Program-made: the position numbers and the translations under genes
NCBI RefSeq assembly: GCF_029227915.1
Contig: NC_079875.1
Span: 39,825,201-39,889,200 of the forward strand
DNA from: Hydractinia symbiolongicarpus
Lineage: Eukaryota; Cnidaria; Hydrozoa; Anthoathecata; Hydractiniidae
Direction: 5' to 3'
Length of the DNA stretch: 64,000 nt
In this document: piece by piece, positions 23,614-38,174 of the stretch
Layout of the letters: every line of letters starts with the position of its first letter
Numbering within the stretch: position 1 is the stretch's first letter
The notes under the pieces: model-generated
Told to the model about the DNA's origin: nothing
Databases searched by the model: none
Seen by the model: the letters and a program-made list of their open reading frames with translations, nothing else

Positions 23614-24726
23614 GTAGGACCTATCCTAGCCGTTAGCGCGCGTTGAAGAAAAAGCGACAGTTTCAAAAACTACATTTCATTGACTTTCTAACGGTGTCAG
23701 TCCGTTTGAGTTACAACGGTTGGGTCACATATTCGTACCAACATGTATTTAGCGATATTTTTCTGATATTACTAGGTTGCATCGCTTTTAACAATGAAAC
23801 GATTGACTGTGGGACTTAATTGAGCTAACTTTGGACTGTGACCTGATAAATGTGACAAATAAGACAATTGGACTCCAAGAAATAACATTCTTGTTATTTT
23901 GACGTGGTTGTCGGAATTCAGCGATTACACTGGGCACTGTGGTAGCGCTTCATTTAAAAATTAAGCTAAAAAAAGTCATCTTTTTACTGTGGGACCTATC
24001 CTAGCCGTTAGTGCGCGTTGAAGAAAAAGCGACAGTTTCAAAAACTACATTTCATTGACTTTCTAACGGTGTCAGTCCGTTTGATTTACAACGGTTGGGT
24101 CACATATTCGTACCAACATGTATTTAGCGATATTTTTCTGATATTACTAGGTTGCATCGCTTTTAACTATGAAACGATTCACTGTGGGACTTAATTTAGC
24201 TAACTTTGGACTGTCACCTGATAAATGTGATAAAGGAGACAATTGGACTCCAAGAAAAACATTTTTCTTAATTTGACATGATTGCCGAAACTCAGCGATT
24301 ACACTGGGCTCTGTGGTAGCGCTTCATTTAGAAATTATGATAAAAAAGTCATTTTTTTATTGTGGGACCAATCCTAGCCATTATAGCGCGCTGAGGAAAT
24401 AGCGACAGTTTCAAAAACTACATTTCATTGACTTTCTAACGGTGTCGGTCCGTTTGAGTTTCAACGGTTGTGTCACATATTCGTACCAACATGTATTTAG
24501 CGATATTTTTTTGATATTACTAGGTTTCATCACTTTTAACAATGAAACGTTGACTGTGGGACTTAATTGAACTAACTTTGGACTGTGACCTGATAAATGA
24601 GACAATTGGACTCCAAGAAATAACATTCTTCTTAATTTGACGTGATTGCCGGAACTTAGCGATTACACTGGGCACTGTGGTAGCGCTTCATTTAAAAATT
24701 AAGCTAACAAAAGTCATTTTTTTACT
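23614..24726. repeat. 3-monomer HOR (1113 bp), copy 1
   Basis: Two gcgcgcgttgaag-type monomers plus one ccattatagcgcgctgagg monomer with the 9-bp deletion. Landmarks 23691, 24066 and 24439 recur 1113-1115 bp later. Confidence 0.82.
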
Positions 24727-25849
24727 GTAGGACCTATCCTAGCCGTTAGCGCGCGTTGAAGAAAAAGCGACAGTTTCAAAAACTACATTTCATTGACTTT
24801 CTAACGGTGTCAGTCCGGTTGAGTTACAACGGTTGGGTCACATATTCGTGCCAACATGTATTTAGCGATATTTTTCTGATATTACTAGGTTGCATCGCTT
24901 TTAACAATGAAACGATTGACTGTGGGACTTAATTGAGCTAACTTTGGACTGTGACCTGATAAATGTGATAAATAAGACAATTGGACTCCAAGAAATAACA
25001 TTCTTGTTATTTTGACGTGGTTGTCGGAATTCAGCGATTACACTGGGCACTGTGGTAGCGCTTCATTTAAAAATTAAGCTAAAAAAAGTCATCTTTTTAC
25101 TGTGGGACCTATCCTAGCCGTTAGCGCGCGTTGAAGAAAAAGCGACAGTTTCAAAAACTACATTTCATTGACTTTCTAACGGTGTCAGTCCGTTTGAGTT
25201 ACAACGGTTGGGTCACATATTCGTACCAACATGTATTTAGCGATATTTTTCTGATATTACTAGGTTGCATCGCTTTTAACTATGAAACGATTGACTGTGG
25301 GACTTAATTGAGCTAACTTTGGGCTGTCACCTGATAAATGTGATAAAGGAGACAATTGGACTCCAAGAAAAAACATTGTTCTTAATTTGACATGATTGCC
25401 GAAACTCAGCGATTACACTGGGCTCTGTGGTAGCGCTTCATTTAGAAATTATGATAAAAAAAGTCATTTTTTTATTGTGGGACCAATCCTAGCCATTATA
25501 GCGCGCTGAGGAAATAGCGACAGTTTCAAAAACTACATTTCATTGACTTTCTAACGGTGTCAGTCCGTTTGAGATACAACGGTTGGGTCACATATTCGTA
25601 CCAACATGTATTTAGCGATATTTTTTTGATATTACTAGGTTGCATCGCTTTTAACAATGAAACGTTGACTGTGGGACTTAATTGAACTAACTTTGGACTG
25701 TGACCTGATAAATGTGATAAATGAGACAATTGGACTCCAAGAAATAATATTCTTCTTAATTTGACGTGATTGCCGGAACTCAGCGATTACACTGGGCTCT
25801 GTGGTAGCGCTTCATTTAAGAATTATGATAAAAAAGTCTTTTTTTTATT
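24727..25849. repeat. 3-monomer HOR (1123 bp), copy 2
   Basis: Same order as copy 1, but the last monomer has the full-length gataaatg direct repeat (no 9-bp deletion) and a gagatacaacgg variant. This accounts for the extra length. Confidence 0.8.
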
Positions 25850-27717
25850 GTGGGACCAATCCTAGCCGTTATCGCGCGCTGAAGAAATAGCGACAGTTTC
25901 AAAAACTACATTTCATTGACTTTCTAACGGTGTCAGTCCGTTTGAGTTACAACGGTTGGGTCACATATTCGTACCAACATGTATTTAGCGATATTTTTCT
26001 GATATTACTAGGTTGCATCGCTTTTAACAATGAAACGATTGACTGTGGGACTTAATTGAGCTAACTTTGGACTGTGACCTGATAAATGTGATAAATAAGA
26101 CAATTGGACTCCAAGAAATAACATTCTTGTTATTTTGACGTGGTTGTCGGAATTCAGCTATTACACTGGGCACTGTGGTAGCGCTTCATTTAAAAATTAA
26201 GCTAAAAAAAGTCATTTTTTTACTGTGGGACCTATCCTAGCCGTTAGCGCGCGTTGAAGAAAAAGCGACAGTTTCAAAAACTACATTTCATTGACTTTCT
26301 AACGGTGTCAGTCCGTTTGAGTTACAACGGTCGGGTCACATATTCGTACCAACATGTATTTAGCGATATTTTTCTGATATTACTAGGTTGCAACGCTTTT
26401 AACTATGAAACGATTGACTGTGGGACTTAATTGAGCTAACTTTGGACTGTCACCTGATAAATCTGATAAAGGAGACAATTGGACTCCAAGAAAAAACATT
26501 CTTTTTAATTTGACATGATTGCCGAAACTCAGCGATTACACTGGGCTCTGTGGTAGCGCTTCATTTAGAAATTATGATAAAAAAGTCATTTTTTATTGTT
26601 GGACCAATCCTAGCCAATATAGCGCACTGAGGAAATAGCGACAGTTTCAAAAACTACATTTCATTGAATTTCTAACGGTGTCAGTCCGTTTGAGTTTCAA
26701 CGGTTGTGTCACATATTTGTACCAACATGTATTTAGCGATATTTTTTTGATATTACTAGGTTTCATCACTTTTAACAATGAAACGTTGACTGTGGGACTT
26801 AATTGAACTAACTTTGGACTGTGACCTGATAAATGTGATAAATGAGACAATTGGACTCCAAGAAATAACATTCTTCTTAATTTGACGTGATTGCCGGAAC
26901 TTAGCGATTACACTGGGCTCTGTGGTAGCGCTTCATTTAAGAATTAAGATAAAAAGTCATTTTTTTAATGTGGGACCAATCCTAGCAAATATCTCGCGCT
27001 GAAGAAATAGCCACAGTTTCAAAAACTACATTTCATTGACTTTCTAACGGTGTTAGTCCGTTTGAGTTACAACGGTTGGGTCACATATTCGTACCAACAT
27101 GTATTTAGCGATATTTTTCTGATATTACTAGGTTGCATCGCTTTTAACAATGAAACGATTGACTGTGGGACTTAATTGAACTAACCTTGGACTGTGACCT
27201 GATAAATGTGATAAATGAGACAATTGGACTCCAAGAAATAACATTCTTGTTAATTTGACGTGATTGCCGGAACTCAGCGATTACACTGGGAACTGTGGTA
27301 GCGCTTCATTTAAAAAGTAAGCTAAAAAAAGTCATTTTTTTACTGTGGGACCTATCCTAGCCGTTAGCGCGCGTTGAAGAAAAAGCGACAGTTTCAAAAA
27401 CTACATTTCATTGACTTTCTAACGGTGTCAGTCCGTTTAAGTTTCAACGGCAGTGTCACATATTCGTACCAACATGTATTTAGCGATATTTTTTTGATAT
27501 TACTACGTTTCATCGCTTTTAACAATGAAATGATTGACTGTGGGACTTAATTGAACTAATTTTGGACTGTGACATGATAAATGTGAAAAATGAGACAATT
27601 GGACTCCAAGAAATAACATTCTTCTTAATTTGACGTGATTGCCGGAACTCAGCGATTACACTGGCCGCTGTGGTAGAGCTTCATTTAAAAGTTTAGATAA
27701 ATAAGTCATTTTTTACT
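25850..27717. repeat. Satellite array, five monomers of mixed subtype
   Basis: Landmarks at 25927, 26302, 26675, 27047 and 27422. The last monomers carry private changes (caaatatctcgcgctg, tactacgtttcatcg) and mark the transition to the next domain. No gene is seen. Confidence 0.9.
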
Positions 27718-30700
27718 GTGGGACCAATCTTATCCGTTATCGCGCGCTGAAGAAATAGCGACAATTTCAAAAACTACATTTCATTGACTTTCTAACGTTG
27801 TCAGTCCCTTTCACTTACAACGGTTTGGTCACAAATACGCACCAACATGTATTTAGCGATACTTTTCTGATATTACTAGGTTGCGTCGCTTTTAACTATG
27901 AAACGATTGACTGTGGGACTTAATTGAACTAACTTTGGACTGTCTCCTGATAAATGTGATAAAGGAGACAATTGGACTCCAAGAAATAACATTCTTCTTA
28001 ATTTGACATGATTGCCGAAACTCAGCGATTACACTGGGCTCTGTGGTAGCGCTTCATTTAAGAATTAAGTTAAAAAAAGTCATTTTTTTATTGTGGGACC
28101 AATCCTAGCCGTTATCGTGCGCTGAAGAAATAGCGACAATTTCAAAAACTACACTTCATTGTCTTTCTAACGGTGTCAGTCCGTTTGAGTTACAACGGTT
28201 GGGTAACATATTCGTACCAACATGTATTTAGCGATATTTTTCTGATATTGCCTGGTTGCATCGCTTTTAACAATGAAACGATTGACTGTGGGACTTAATT
28301 GAGCTAACTTTGGACTGTGACCTGATAAATATGATAAATGATACAATTGGACTCCAAGAAATAACATTCTCGTTAATTTGACGTGATTGCCGGAACTCAG
28401 CGATTACACTGGGCACTGTGGTAGCGCTTCATTTAAAAATTAAGCTAAAAAAGTCATTTTTTTACTGTGGGACCTATCCTAGCCATTAACGCGCGTTGAA
28501 GAAAAACCAACAGTTTCAAAAACTACATTCCATTGACTTTCTAACGGTGTCAGTCCGTTTGAGTTACAACGGTTGTGTCACATATTCGTACCAACATGTA
28601 TTTAGCGATATTTTTTTGATATTACTAGGTTGCATCGCTTTTAACAATGAAACGTTGACTGCGGGACTTAATTGAACTAACTTTGGACTGTGACCTGATA
28701 AATGTGATAAATGAGACAATTGGACACCAAGAAATAACATTCTTCTTAATTTGACATGATTGCCGAAACTCAGCGATTACACTGGGCTCTGTGGTAGCGC
28801 TTCATTTAAGAATTAAGATAAAAAGTCATTTTTTTATTGTGGGACCAATCCTAGCAAATATCTCGCGCTGAAGAAATAGCGACAGTTTCAAAAACTACAC
28901 TTCATTGTCTTTCTAACGGTGTCAGTCCGTTTGAGTTACAAGGGTTGGGTAACATATTCGTACCAACATGTATTTATCGATATTTTTCTGATATTGCTAG
29001 GTTGCATCGCTTTTAACAATGAAACGATTGACTGTGGGACTTAATTGAGCTAACTTTGGACTGTGACCTGATAAATGTGATAAATGAGACAATTGGACCC
29101 CAAGAAATAACATTCTTGTTAATTTGACGTGATTGCCGGAAATCAGCGATCACACTGGGCACTGTGGTAGCGCTTCATTTAAAAATTAAGCTAAAAAAAG
29201 TCATTTTTTTACTGTGGGACCTATCCTAGCCGTTAGCGCGCGTTGAAGAAAAAGCGACAGTTTCAAAAACTACATTTCATTGACTTTTTAACGGTGCCAG
29301 TCCGTTTGAGTTACAACGGTTGTGTCACATATTCGTACCAACATGTATTTAGCGATATTTTTTTGATATTACTAGGTTGCATCGCTTTTAACAATAAAAC
29401 GTTGATTGTGGGACTTAATTGAACTAACTTTGGACTGTGACCTGATAAATGTGATAAATGAGACAATTGGACACCAAGAAATAACATTCTTCTTAATTTG
29501 ACATGATTGCCGAAACTCAGCGATTACACTGGCCGCTGTGGTAGCGCTTCATTTAAGAGTTTAGATAAATAAGTCATTTTTTACTGTGGGACCAATCCTA
29601 TCCGTTATCGCGCGCTGAAGAAATAGCGACAGTTTCAAAAACTACATTTCATCGAATTTCTAACGGTCTCAGTCCGTTTGAGTTACAACGGTTGGGTCAC
29701 ATATTCGTACCAACATGTATTTAGCGATATTTTTCTGATATTACCAGGTTGCATCGCTTTTAACTATGAAACGATTGACTGTGGGACTTAATTGAGCTAA
29801 CTTTGGACTGTCACCTGATAAATGCGATAAAAGAGACAATTGGACTCCAAGAAGAAACCTTCTTCTTAATTTAACATGATTGCCGAAACTCAGCGATTAC
29901 ACTGGGCTCTGTGGTAGCGCTTCATTTAAGAATTAAGATAAAAAAGTCATTTTTTTATTGTGGGACCAATCCTACCCGTTATCGCGCGCTGAAGAAATAG
30001 CGACAGTTTCAAAAACTACATTTCATTGACTTTCTAACGGTGTCAGTCCGTTTGGGTTACAACGGTTGGGTAACATATTCGTACCAACATGTATTTAGCG
30101 ATATTTTTCTGATATTACTAGGTTGCATGGCTTTTAACAATGAAACAATTGACTGTGGGACTTAATTGAGCTAACTTTGGACTGTAACCTGATAAATGTG
30201 ATAAATGAGACAATTGGACTCCAAGAAATAACATTCTTGTTAACTTGACGTTATTGCCGGAACTCAGCGATTACACTGGGCACTGTGGTAGCGCTTCATA
30301 TAAAAATTAAGCTAAAAAAGGTCATTTTTTTACTGTGGGACCTATCCTAGCCGTTAGCGCGCGTTGAAGAAAAAGCGACAGTTTCAAAAACTACATTTCA
30401 TTGACTTTCTAACGGTGTCAGTCCGTTTGAGTTACAACGGTTGGGTCACATATTCGTACCAACATGTATTTAGCGATATTTTTCTGATATTACCAGGTTG
30501 CATCGCTTTTAACTATGAAACGATTGACTGTGGGACTTAATTGAGCTAACTTTGGACTGTCACCTGATAAATGCGATAAAAGAGTCAATTGGACTTCAAG
30601 AAAAAACATTCTTCTTAATTTGACATGATTGCCGAAACTCAGCGATTACACTGGGCTCTGTGGTAGCGCTTCATTTAAGAATTAAGATAAAAAAGTCATT

Positions 30701-31050
30701 TTTTTATTGTGGGACCAATCCTACCCGTTATCGAGCGCTGAAGAAATAGCGACAGTTTCAAAAACTACATTTCATTGACTTTCTAACGGTGTCAGTCCGT
30801 TTGGGTTACAACGGTTGGGTAACATATTCGTACCAACATGTATTTAGCGATATTTTTCTGATATTACTAGGTTGCATGGCTTTTAACAATGAAACAATTG
30901 ACTGTGGGACTTAATTGAACTAACTTTGGACTGTCTCCTGATAAATGTGAAAAATGAGACAATTGGACTCAAAGAAATAACATTGTTCTTAATTTGACGT
31001 GATTGTCGGAACTCAGCGATTACACTGGCCGCTGTGGTAGCGCTTCATTT
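27718..31050. repeat. Satellite array, transition domain (9 monomers)
   Basis: The first monomer with the diverged core ccctttcacttacaacgg and cacaaatacg appears at about 27800. The other eight have the ordinary tccgtttgagttacaacgg-type core. New variants also start here, such as gtttagataaataagtc and ccaatcctacccgttatcg. No gene is seen. Confidence 0.9.
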
Positions 31051-32917
31051 AAGAGTTTAGATAAATAAGTCATTTTTTACTGTGGGACCAATCCTATCCG
31101 TTATCGCGCGCTGAAGAAATAGCGACAGTTTTAAAAACTACATTTCATTGACTTTCTAACGGTGTCATTCCCTTTCACTTACAACGGTTTGGTCACAAAT
31201 ACGTACCAACATGTATTTAGCGATACCTTTCTGATATTACTAGGTTGCGTTGCTTTTAACTATGAAACGATTGACTGTGGGACTTAATTGAACTAACTTT
31301 GGACTGTCTCCTGATAAATGTGACAAAGGAGACAATTGGACTCAAAGAAATAACATTGTTCTTAATTTGACGTGATTGTCGGAACTCAGCGATTACACTG
31401 GCCGCTGTGGTAGCGCTTCATTTAAGAGTTTAGATAAATAAGTCATTTTTTACTGTGGGACCAATCCTATCCGTTATCGCGCGCTGAAGAAATAGCGACA
31501 GTTTTAAAAACTACATTTCATTGACTTTCTAACGGTGTCATTCCCTTTCACTTACAACGGTTTGGTCACAAATACGTACCAACATGTATTTAGCGATACC
31601 TTTCTGATATTACTAGGTTGCGTTGCTTTTAACTATGAAACGATTGACTGTGGGACTTAATTGAACTAACTTTGGACTGTCTCCTGATAAATGTGACAAA
31701 GGAGACAATTGGACTCTAAGAAATTACATTCTTGTTAACTTGACATGATTGCCGAAACTCAGCGATTACACTGGGCTCGGTGGTAGATTTAAGAATTAAG
31801 ATAAAAAAAGTCATTTTTTTATTGTGGCACCAATCCTAGCCGTTATCGCGCGCTAAAGAAATAGCGACAGTTTCAAGAACAACATTTCATTGACTTTCTA
31901 ACGGTGTCAGTCTGTTTGGGTTACAACGGTTGGGTAACATATTCGTACCAACATGTATTTAGCGATATTTTTCTGATATTACCAGGTTGCATCGCTTTTA
32001 ACTATGAAACGATTGACTGTGGGACTTAATTGAGCTAACTTTGGACTGTCACCTGATAAATGTGATAAATGAGACAATTGGACTCCAAGAAATAACATTC
32101 TTGTTAACTTGACGTTATTGCTGGAACTCAGCGATTACCACTGGGCACTGTGGTAGCGCTTCATATAAAAATTAAGCTAAAAAAAAGTCATTTTTTTACT
32201 GTGGGACCTATCCTAGCCGTTAGCGCGCGTTGAAGAAAAAGCGACAGTTTCAAGAACTACATTTCATTGAGTTTCTAACGGTGTCAGTCCCTTTCACTTA
32301 TAACGGTTTGGTCACAAATACGTACCAACATGTATTTAGCGATACTTTTCTGATATTACTAGGTTGCGTCGCTTTTAACTATGAAACGATTGACTGTGGG
32401 ACTTAATTGAACTAACTTTGGACTGTCTCCTGATAAATGTAATAAAGGAGACAATTGGACTCCAAGAAATAACATTCTTGTTAACTTGACATGATTGCTG
32501 AAACTCAGCGATTACACTGGGCTCTGTGGTAGCGCTTCATTTAAGGATTAAGATAAAAAAAGTCATTTTTTTATTGTGGGACCAATCCTAGCCGTTATCG
32601 CGCGCTGAAGAAATAGCGACAGTTTCAAAAATTACATTTCATTGACTTTCTAACGGTGTCAGTCCGTTTGGGGTACAACGGTTGGGTAACATATTCGTAC
32701 CAACATGTATTTAGCGATATTTTTCTGATATTACTAGGTTGCATAGCTTTTAACAATGAAACGATTGACTGTGGGACTTAATTGAGCTAACTTTGGACTG
32801 TCACCTGATAAATGTGATAAATGAGACAATTGGACTCCAAGAAATAACATTCTTGTTAACTTGACGTTATTGCTGGAACTCAGCGATTACACTGGGCACT
32901 GTGGTAGCGCTTCATAT
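31051..32917. repeat. 5-monomer HOR (1867 bp), copy 1
   Basis: Runs from aagagtttag to cttcatat. Three of its five monomers have the diverged ccctttcactt core, and one has the 6-bp deletion tggtagattt (31781). Copy 2 follows directly at a constant offset of 1867 bp. Confidence 0.9.
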
Positions 32918-34784
32918 AAGAGTTTAGATAAATAAGTCATTTTTTACTGTGGGACCAATCCTATCCGTTATCGCGCGCTGAAGAAATAGCGACAGTTTTA
33001 AAAACTACATTTCATTGACTTTCTAACGGTGTCATTCCCTTTCACTTACAACGGTTTGGTCACAAATACGTACCAACATGTATTTAGCGATACCTTTCTG
33101 ATATTACTAGGTTGCGTTGCTTTTAACTATGAAACGATTGACTGTGGGACTTAATTGAACTAACTTTGGACTGTCTCCTGATAAATGTGACAAAGGAGAC
33201 AATTGGACTCAAAGAAATAACATTGTTCTTAATTTGACGTGATTGTCGGAACTCAGCGATTACACTGGCCGCTGTGGTAGCGCTTCATTTAAGAGTTTAG
33301 ATAAATAAGTCATTTTTTACTGTGGGACCAATCCTATCCGTTATCGCGCGCTGAAGAAATAGCGACAGTTTTAAAAACTACATTTCATTGACTTTCTAAC
33401 GGTGTCATTCCCTTTCACTTACAACGGTTTGGTCACAAATACGTACCAACATGTATTTAGCGATACCTTTCTGATATTACTAGGTTGCGTTGCTTTTAAC
33501 TATGAAACGATTGACTGTGGGACTTAATTGAACTAACTTTGGACTGTCTCCTGATAAATGTGACAAAGGAGACAATTGGACTCTAAGAAATTACATTCTT
33601 GTTAACTTGACATGATTGCCGAAACTCAGCGATTACACTGGGCTCGGTGGTAGATTTAAGAATTAAGATAAAAAAAGTCATTTTTTTATTGTGGCACCAA
33701 TCCTAGCCGTTATCGCGCGCTAAAGAAATAGCGACAGTTTCAAGAACAACATTTCATTGACTTCCTAACGGTGTCAGTCTGTTTGGGTTACAACGGTTGG
33801 GTAACATATTCGTACCAACATGTATTTAGCGATATTTTTCTGATATTACCAGGTTGCATCGCTTTTAACTATGAAACGATTGACTGTGGGACTTAATTGA
33901 GCTAACTTTGGACTGTCACCTGATAAATGTGATAAATGAGACAATTGGACTCCAAGAAATAACATTCTTGTTAACTTGACGTTATTGCTGGAACTCAGCG
34001 ATTACCACTGGGCACTGTGGTAGCGCTTCATATAAAAATTAAGCTAAAAAAAAGTCATTTTTTTACTGTGGGACCTATCCTAGCCGTTAGCGCGCGTTGA
34101 AGAAAAAGCGACAGTTTCAAGAACTACATTTCATTGAGTTTCTAACGGTGTCAGTCCCTTTCACTTATAACGGTTTGGTCACAAATACGTACCAACATGT
34201 ATTTAGCGATACTTTTCTGATATTACTAGGTTGCGTCGCTTTTAACTATGAAACGATTGACTGTGGGACTTAATTGAACTAACTTTGGACTGTCTCCTGA
34301 TAAATGTAATAAAGGAGACAATTGGACTCCAAGAAATAACATTCTTGTTAACTTGACATGATTGCTGAAACTCAGCGATTACACTGGGCTCTGTGGTAGC
34401 GCTTCATTTAAGGATTAAGATAAAAAAAGTCATTTTTTTATTGTGGGACCAATCCTAGCCGTTATCGCGCGCTGAAGAAATAGCGACAGTTTCAAAAACT
34501 ACATTTCATTGACTTTCTAACGGTGTCAGTCCGTTTGGGGTACAACGGTTGGGTAACATATTCGTACCAACATGTATTTAGCGATATTTTTCTGATATTA
34601 CTAGGTTGCATGGCTTTTAACAATGAAACGATTGACTGTGGGACTTAATTGAGCTAACTTTGGACTGTCACCTGATAAATGTGATAAATGAGACAATTGG
34701 ACTCCAAGAAATAACATTCTTGTTAACTTGACGTTATTGCTGGAACTCAGCGATTACACTGGGCACTGTGGTAGCGCTTCATAT
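32918..34784. repeat. 5-monomer HOR (1867 bp), copy 2
   Basis: Near-identical to copy 1. I noticed a few substitutions only (cttcctaacgg near 33761, aaaactacatttc near 34495, gcatggc for gcatagc near 34609). Its left edge is a hybrid: cttcatat from one subtype joined to aagagtttag from another. Confidence 0.9.
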
Positions 34785-35941
34785 AAAAATTAAGCTAAAA
34801 AAAGTCATTTTTTTACTGTGGGACCTATCCTAGCCGTTAGCGCGCGTTGAAGAAAAAGCGACAGTTTCAAAAACTACATTTCATTGACTTTCCAACGGTG
34901 TCAGTCCCTTTCACTTAAAACGGTTTGGTCACAAATACGTACCAACATGTATTTAGCGATACTTTTCTGATATTACTAGGTTGCGTCGCTTTTAACTATG
35001 AAACGATTGACTGTGGGACTTAATTGAACTAACTTTGGACTGTCTCCTGATAAATGTGATAAAGGAGACAATTGGACTCCAAGAAATAACATTCTTGTTA
35101 ACTTGACATGATTGCTGAAACTCAGCGATTACACTGGGCTCTGTGGTAGCGCTTCATTTAAGGATTAAGATAAAAAAAAGTAACTTTTTTATTGTGGGAC
35201 CAATCCTAGCCGTTATCACGCGCTAAAGAAATAGCGACAGTTTCAAGAACTACATTTCATTGACTTTCTAACGGTGTCAGTCTGTTTGAGTTACAACGGT
35301 TGTGTCACATATTCGTACCAACATGTTTTTAGCGATATTTTTCTGATATTACCAGGTTGCATCGCTTTAAACTATGAAACGATTGACTGTGGGACTTAAT
35401 TGAGCTAACTTTGGACTGTCACCTGATAAATGTGATAAAAGAGACAATTGGACTCCAAGAAAAAACATTCTTCTTAATTTGACATGATTGCCGAAACTCA
35501 GCGATTACACTGGGCTCTGTGGTAGCGCTTCATTTAAGAATTAAGATAAAAAAGTCATTTTTTTATTGTTGGACCAATCTTACCCGTTATCGCGCGCTGA
35601 AGAAATAGCGACAGTTTCAAAAACTACATTTCATTGACTTTCTAACGGTGTCAGTCCGTTTGGGTTACAACGGTTGGGTAACATATTTCTACCAACATGT
35701 ATTTAGCGATATTTTTCTGATATTACCAGGTTGCATCGCTTTTAACTATGAAACGATTGACTGTGGGACTTAATTGAGCTAACTTTGGACTGTCACCTGA
35801 TAAATGCGATAAAAGAGTCAATTGGACTCCAAGAAAAAACATTCTTCTTAATTTGACATGATTGCCGAAACTCAGCGATTACACTGGGCTCTGTGGTAGC
35901 GCTTCATTTAAGAATTAAGATAAAAAAGTCATTTTTTTATT
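34785..35941. repeat. Satellite array, about three monomers
   Basis: Landmarks at 34895 (diverged ccctttcactt core), 35271 and 35645. The second carries catcgctttaaac and the third a private tattgttggacc. They separate the 5-mer and 3-mer blocks. Confidence 0.88.
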
Positions 35942-37057
35942 GTGGGACCAATCCTACCCGTTATCGAGCGCTGAAGAAATAGCGACAGTTTCAAAAACTA
36001 CATTTCATTGACTTTCTAACGGTGTCAGTCCGTTTGGGTTACAACGGTTGGGTAACATATTCGTACCAACATGTATTTAGCGATATTTTTCTGATATTAC
36101 TAGGTTGCATGGCTTTTAACAATGAAACAATTGACTGTGGGACTTAATTGAACTAACTTTGGACTGTCTCCTGATAAATGTGAAAGATGAGACAATTGGA
36201 CTCAAAGAAATAACATTGTTCTTAATTTGACGTGATTGTCGGAACTCAGCGATTACACTGGCCACTGTGGTAGCGCTTCATTTAAGAGTTTAGATAAATA
36301 AGTCATTTTTTACTGTGGGACCAATCCTATCCGTTATCGCGCGCTGAAGAAATAGCGACAGTTTAAAAAACTACATTTCATTGACTTTCTAACGGTGTCA
36401 TTCCCTTTCACTTACAACGGTTTGGTCACAAATACGTACCAACATGTATTTAGCGATACCTTTCTGATATTACTAGGTTGCGTTGCTTTTAACTATGAAA
36501 CGATTGACTGTGGGACTTAATTGAACTAACTTTGGACTGTCTCCTGATAAATGTGACAAAGGAGACAATTGGACTCTAAGAAATAACATTCTTGTTAACT
36601 TGACATGATTGCCGAAACTCAGCGATTACACTGGGCTCTGTGGTAGATTTAAGAATTAAGATAAAAAAAGTCATTTTTTTATTGTGGCACCAATCCTAGC
36701 CGTTATCGCGCGCTAAAGAAATAGCGACAGTTTCAAGAACTACATTTCATTGACTTTCTAACGGTGTCAGTCCGTTTGGGTTACAACGGTTGGGTAACAT
36801 ATTCGTACCAACATGTATTTAGCGATATTTTTCTGATATTACCAGGTTGCATCGCTTTTAACTATGAAACGATTGACTGTGGGACTTAATTGAGCTAACT
36901 TTGGACTGTCACCTGATAAATGCGATAAAAGAGTCAATTGGACTCCAAGAAAAAACATTCTTCTTAATTTGACATGATTGCCGAAACTCAGCGATTACAC
37001 TGGGCTCTGTGGTAGCGCTTCATTTAAGAATTAAGATAAAAAAGTCATTTTTTTATT
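35942..37057. repeat. 3-monomer HOR (1116 bp), copy 1
   Basis: Order: cctacccgttatcgagcg monomer, cctatccgttatcgcgcg monomer with ccctttcactt core, then a gtggcaccaatcc monomer preceded by the 6-bp deletion (36641). Confidence 0.85.
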
Positions 37058-38174
37058 GTGGGACCAATCCTACCCGTTATCGAGCGCTGAAGAAATAGCG
37101 ACAGTTTCAAAAACTACCTTTCATTGACTTTCTAACGGTGTCAGTCCGTTTGGGTTACAACGGTTGGGTAACATATTCGTACCAACATGTATTTAGCGAT
37201 ATTTTTCTGATATTACTAGGTTGCATGGCTTTTAACAATGAAACAATTGACTGTGGGACTTAATTGAACTAACCTTGGACTGTCTCCTGATAAATGTGAA
37301 AGATGAGACAATTGGACTCAAAGAAATAACATTGTTCTTAATTTGACGTGATTGTCGGAACTCAGCGATTACACTGGCCACAGTGGTAGCGCTTCATTTA
37401 AGAGTTTAGATAAATAAGTCATTTTTTACTGTGGGACCAATCCTATCCGTTATCGCGCGCTGAAGAAATAGCGACAGTTTTAAAAACTATATTTCATTGA
37501 CTTTCTAACGGTGTCATTCCCTTTCACTTACAACGGTTTGGTCACAAATACGTACCAACATGTATTTAGCGATACCTTTCTGATATTACTAGGTTGCGTT
37601 GCTTTTAACTATGAAACGATTGACTGTGGGACTTAATTGAACTAACTTTGGACTGTCTCCTGATAAATGTGACAAAGGAGACAATTGGACTCTAAGAAAT
37701 AACATTCTTGTTAGCTTGACATGATTGCCGAAACTCAGCGATTACACTGGGCTCTGTGGTAGATTTAAGAATTAAGATAAAAAAAGTCATTTTTTTATTG
37801 TGGCACCAATCCTAGCCGTTATCGCGCGCTAAAGAAATAGCGACAGTTTCAAGAACTACATTTCATTGACTTTCTAACGGTGTCAGTCTGTTTGAGTTAC
37901 AACGGTTGTGTCACATATTCGTACCAACATGTATTTAGCGATATTTTTCTCATATTACCAGGTTGCATCGCTTTTAACTATGAAACGATTGACTGTGGGA
38001 CTTAATTGAGCTAACTTTGGACTGTCACCTGATAAATGTGATAAAAGAGACAATTGGACTCCAAGAAAAAACATTCTTCTTAATTTGACATGATTGCCGA
38101 AACTCAGCAATTACACTGGGCACTGTGGTAGCGCTTCATATAAAAATTAAGCTAAAAAAAGTCATTTTTTTACT
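37058..38174. repeat. 3-monomer HOR (1117 bp), copy 2
   Basis: Same three subtypes at an offset of 1116 bp (36019/37135, 36392/37508, 36761/37877). The third monomer has ctgtttgagttacaacgg and catattaccagg, unlike copy 1, so its second half was probably exchanged. Confidence 0.83.
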
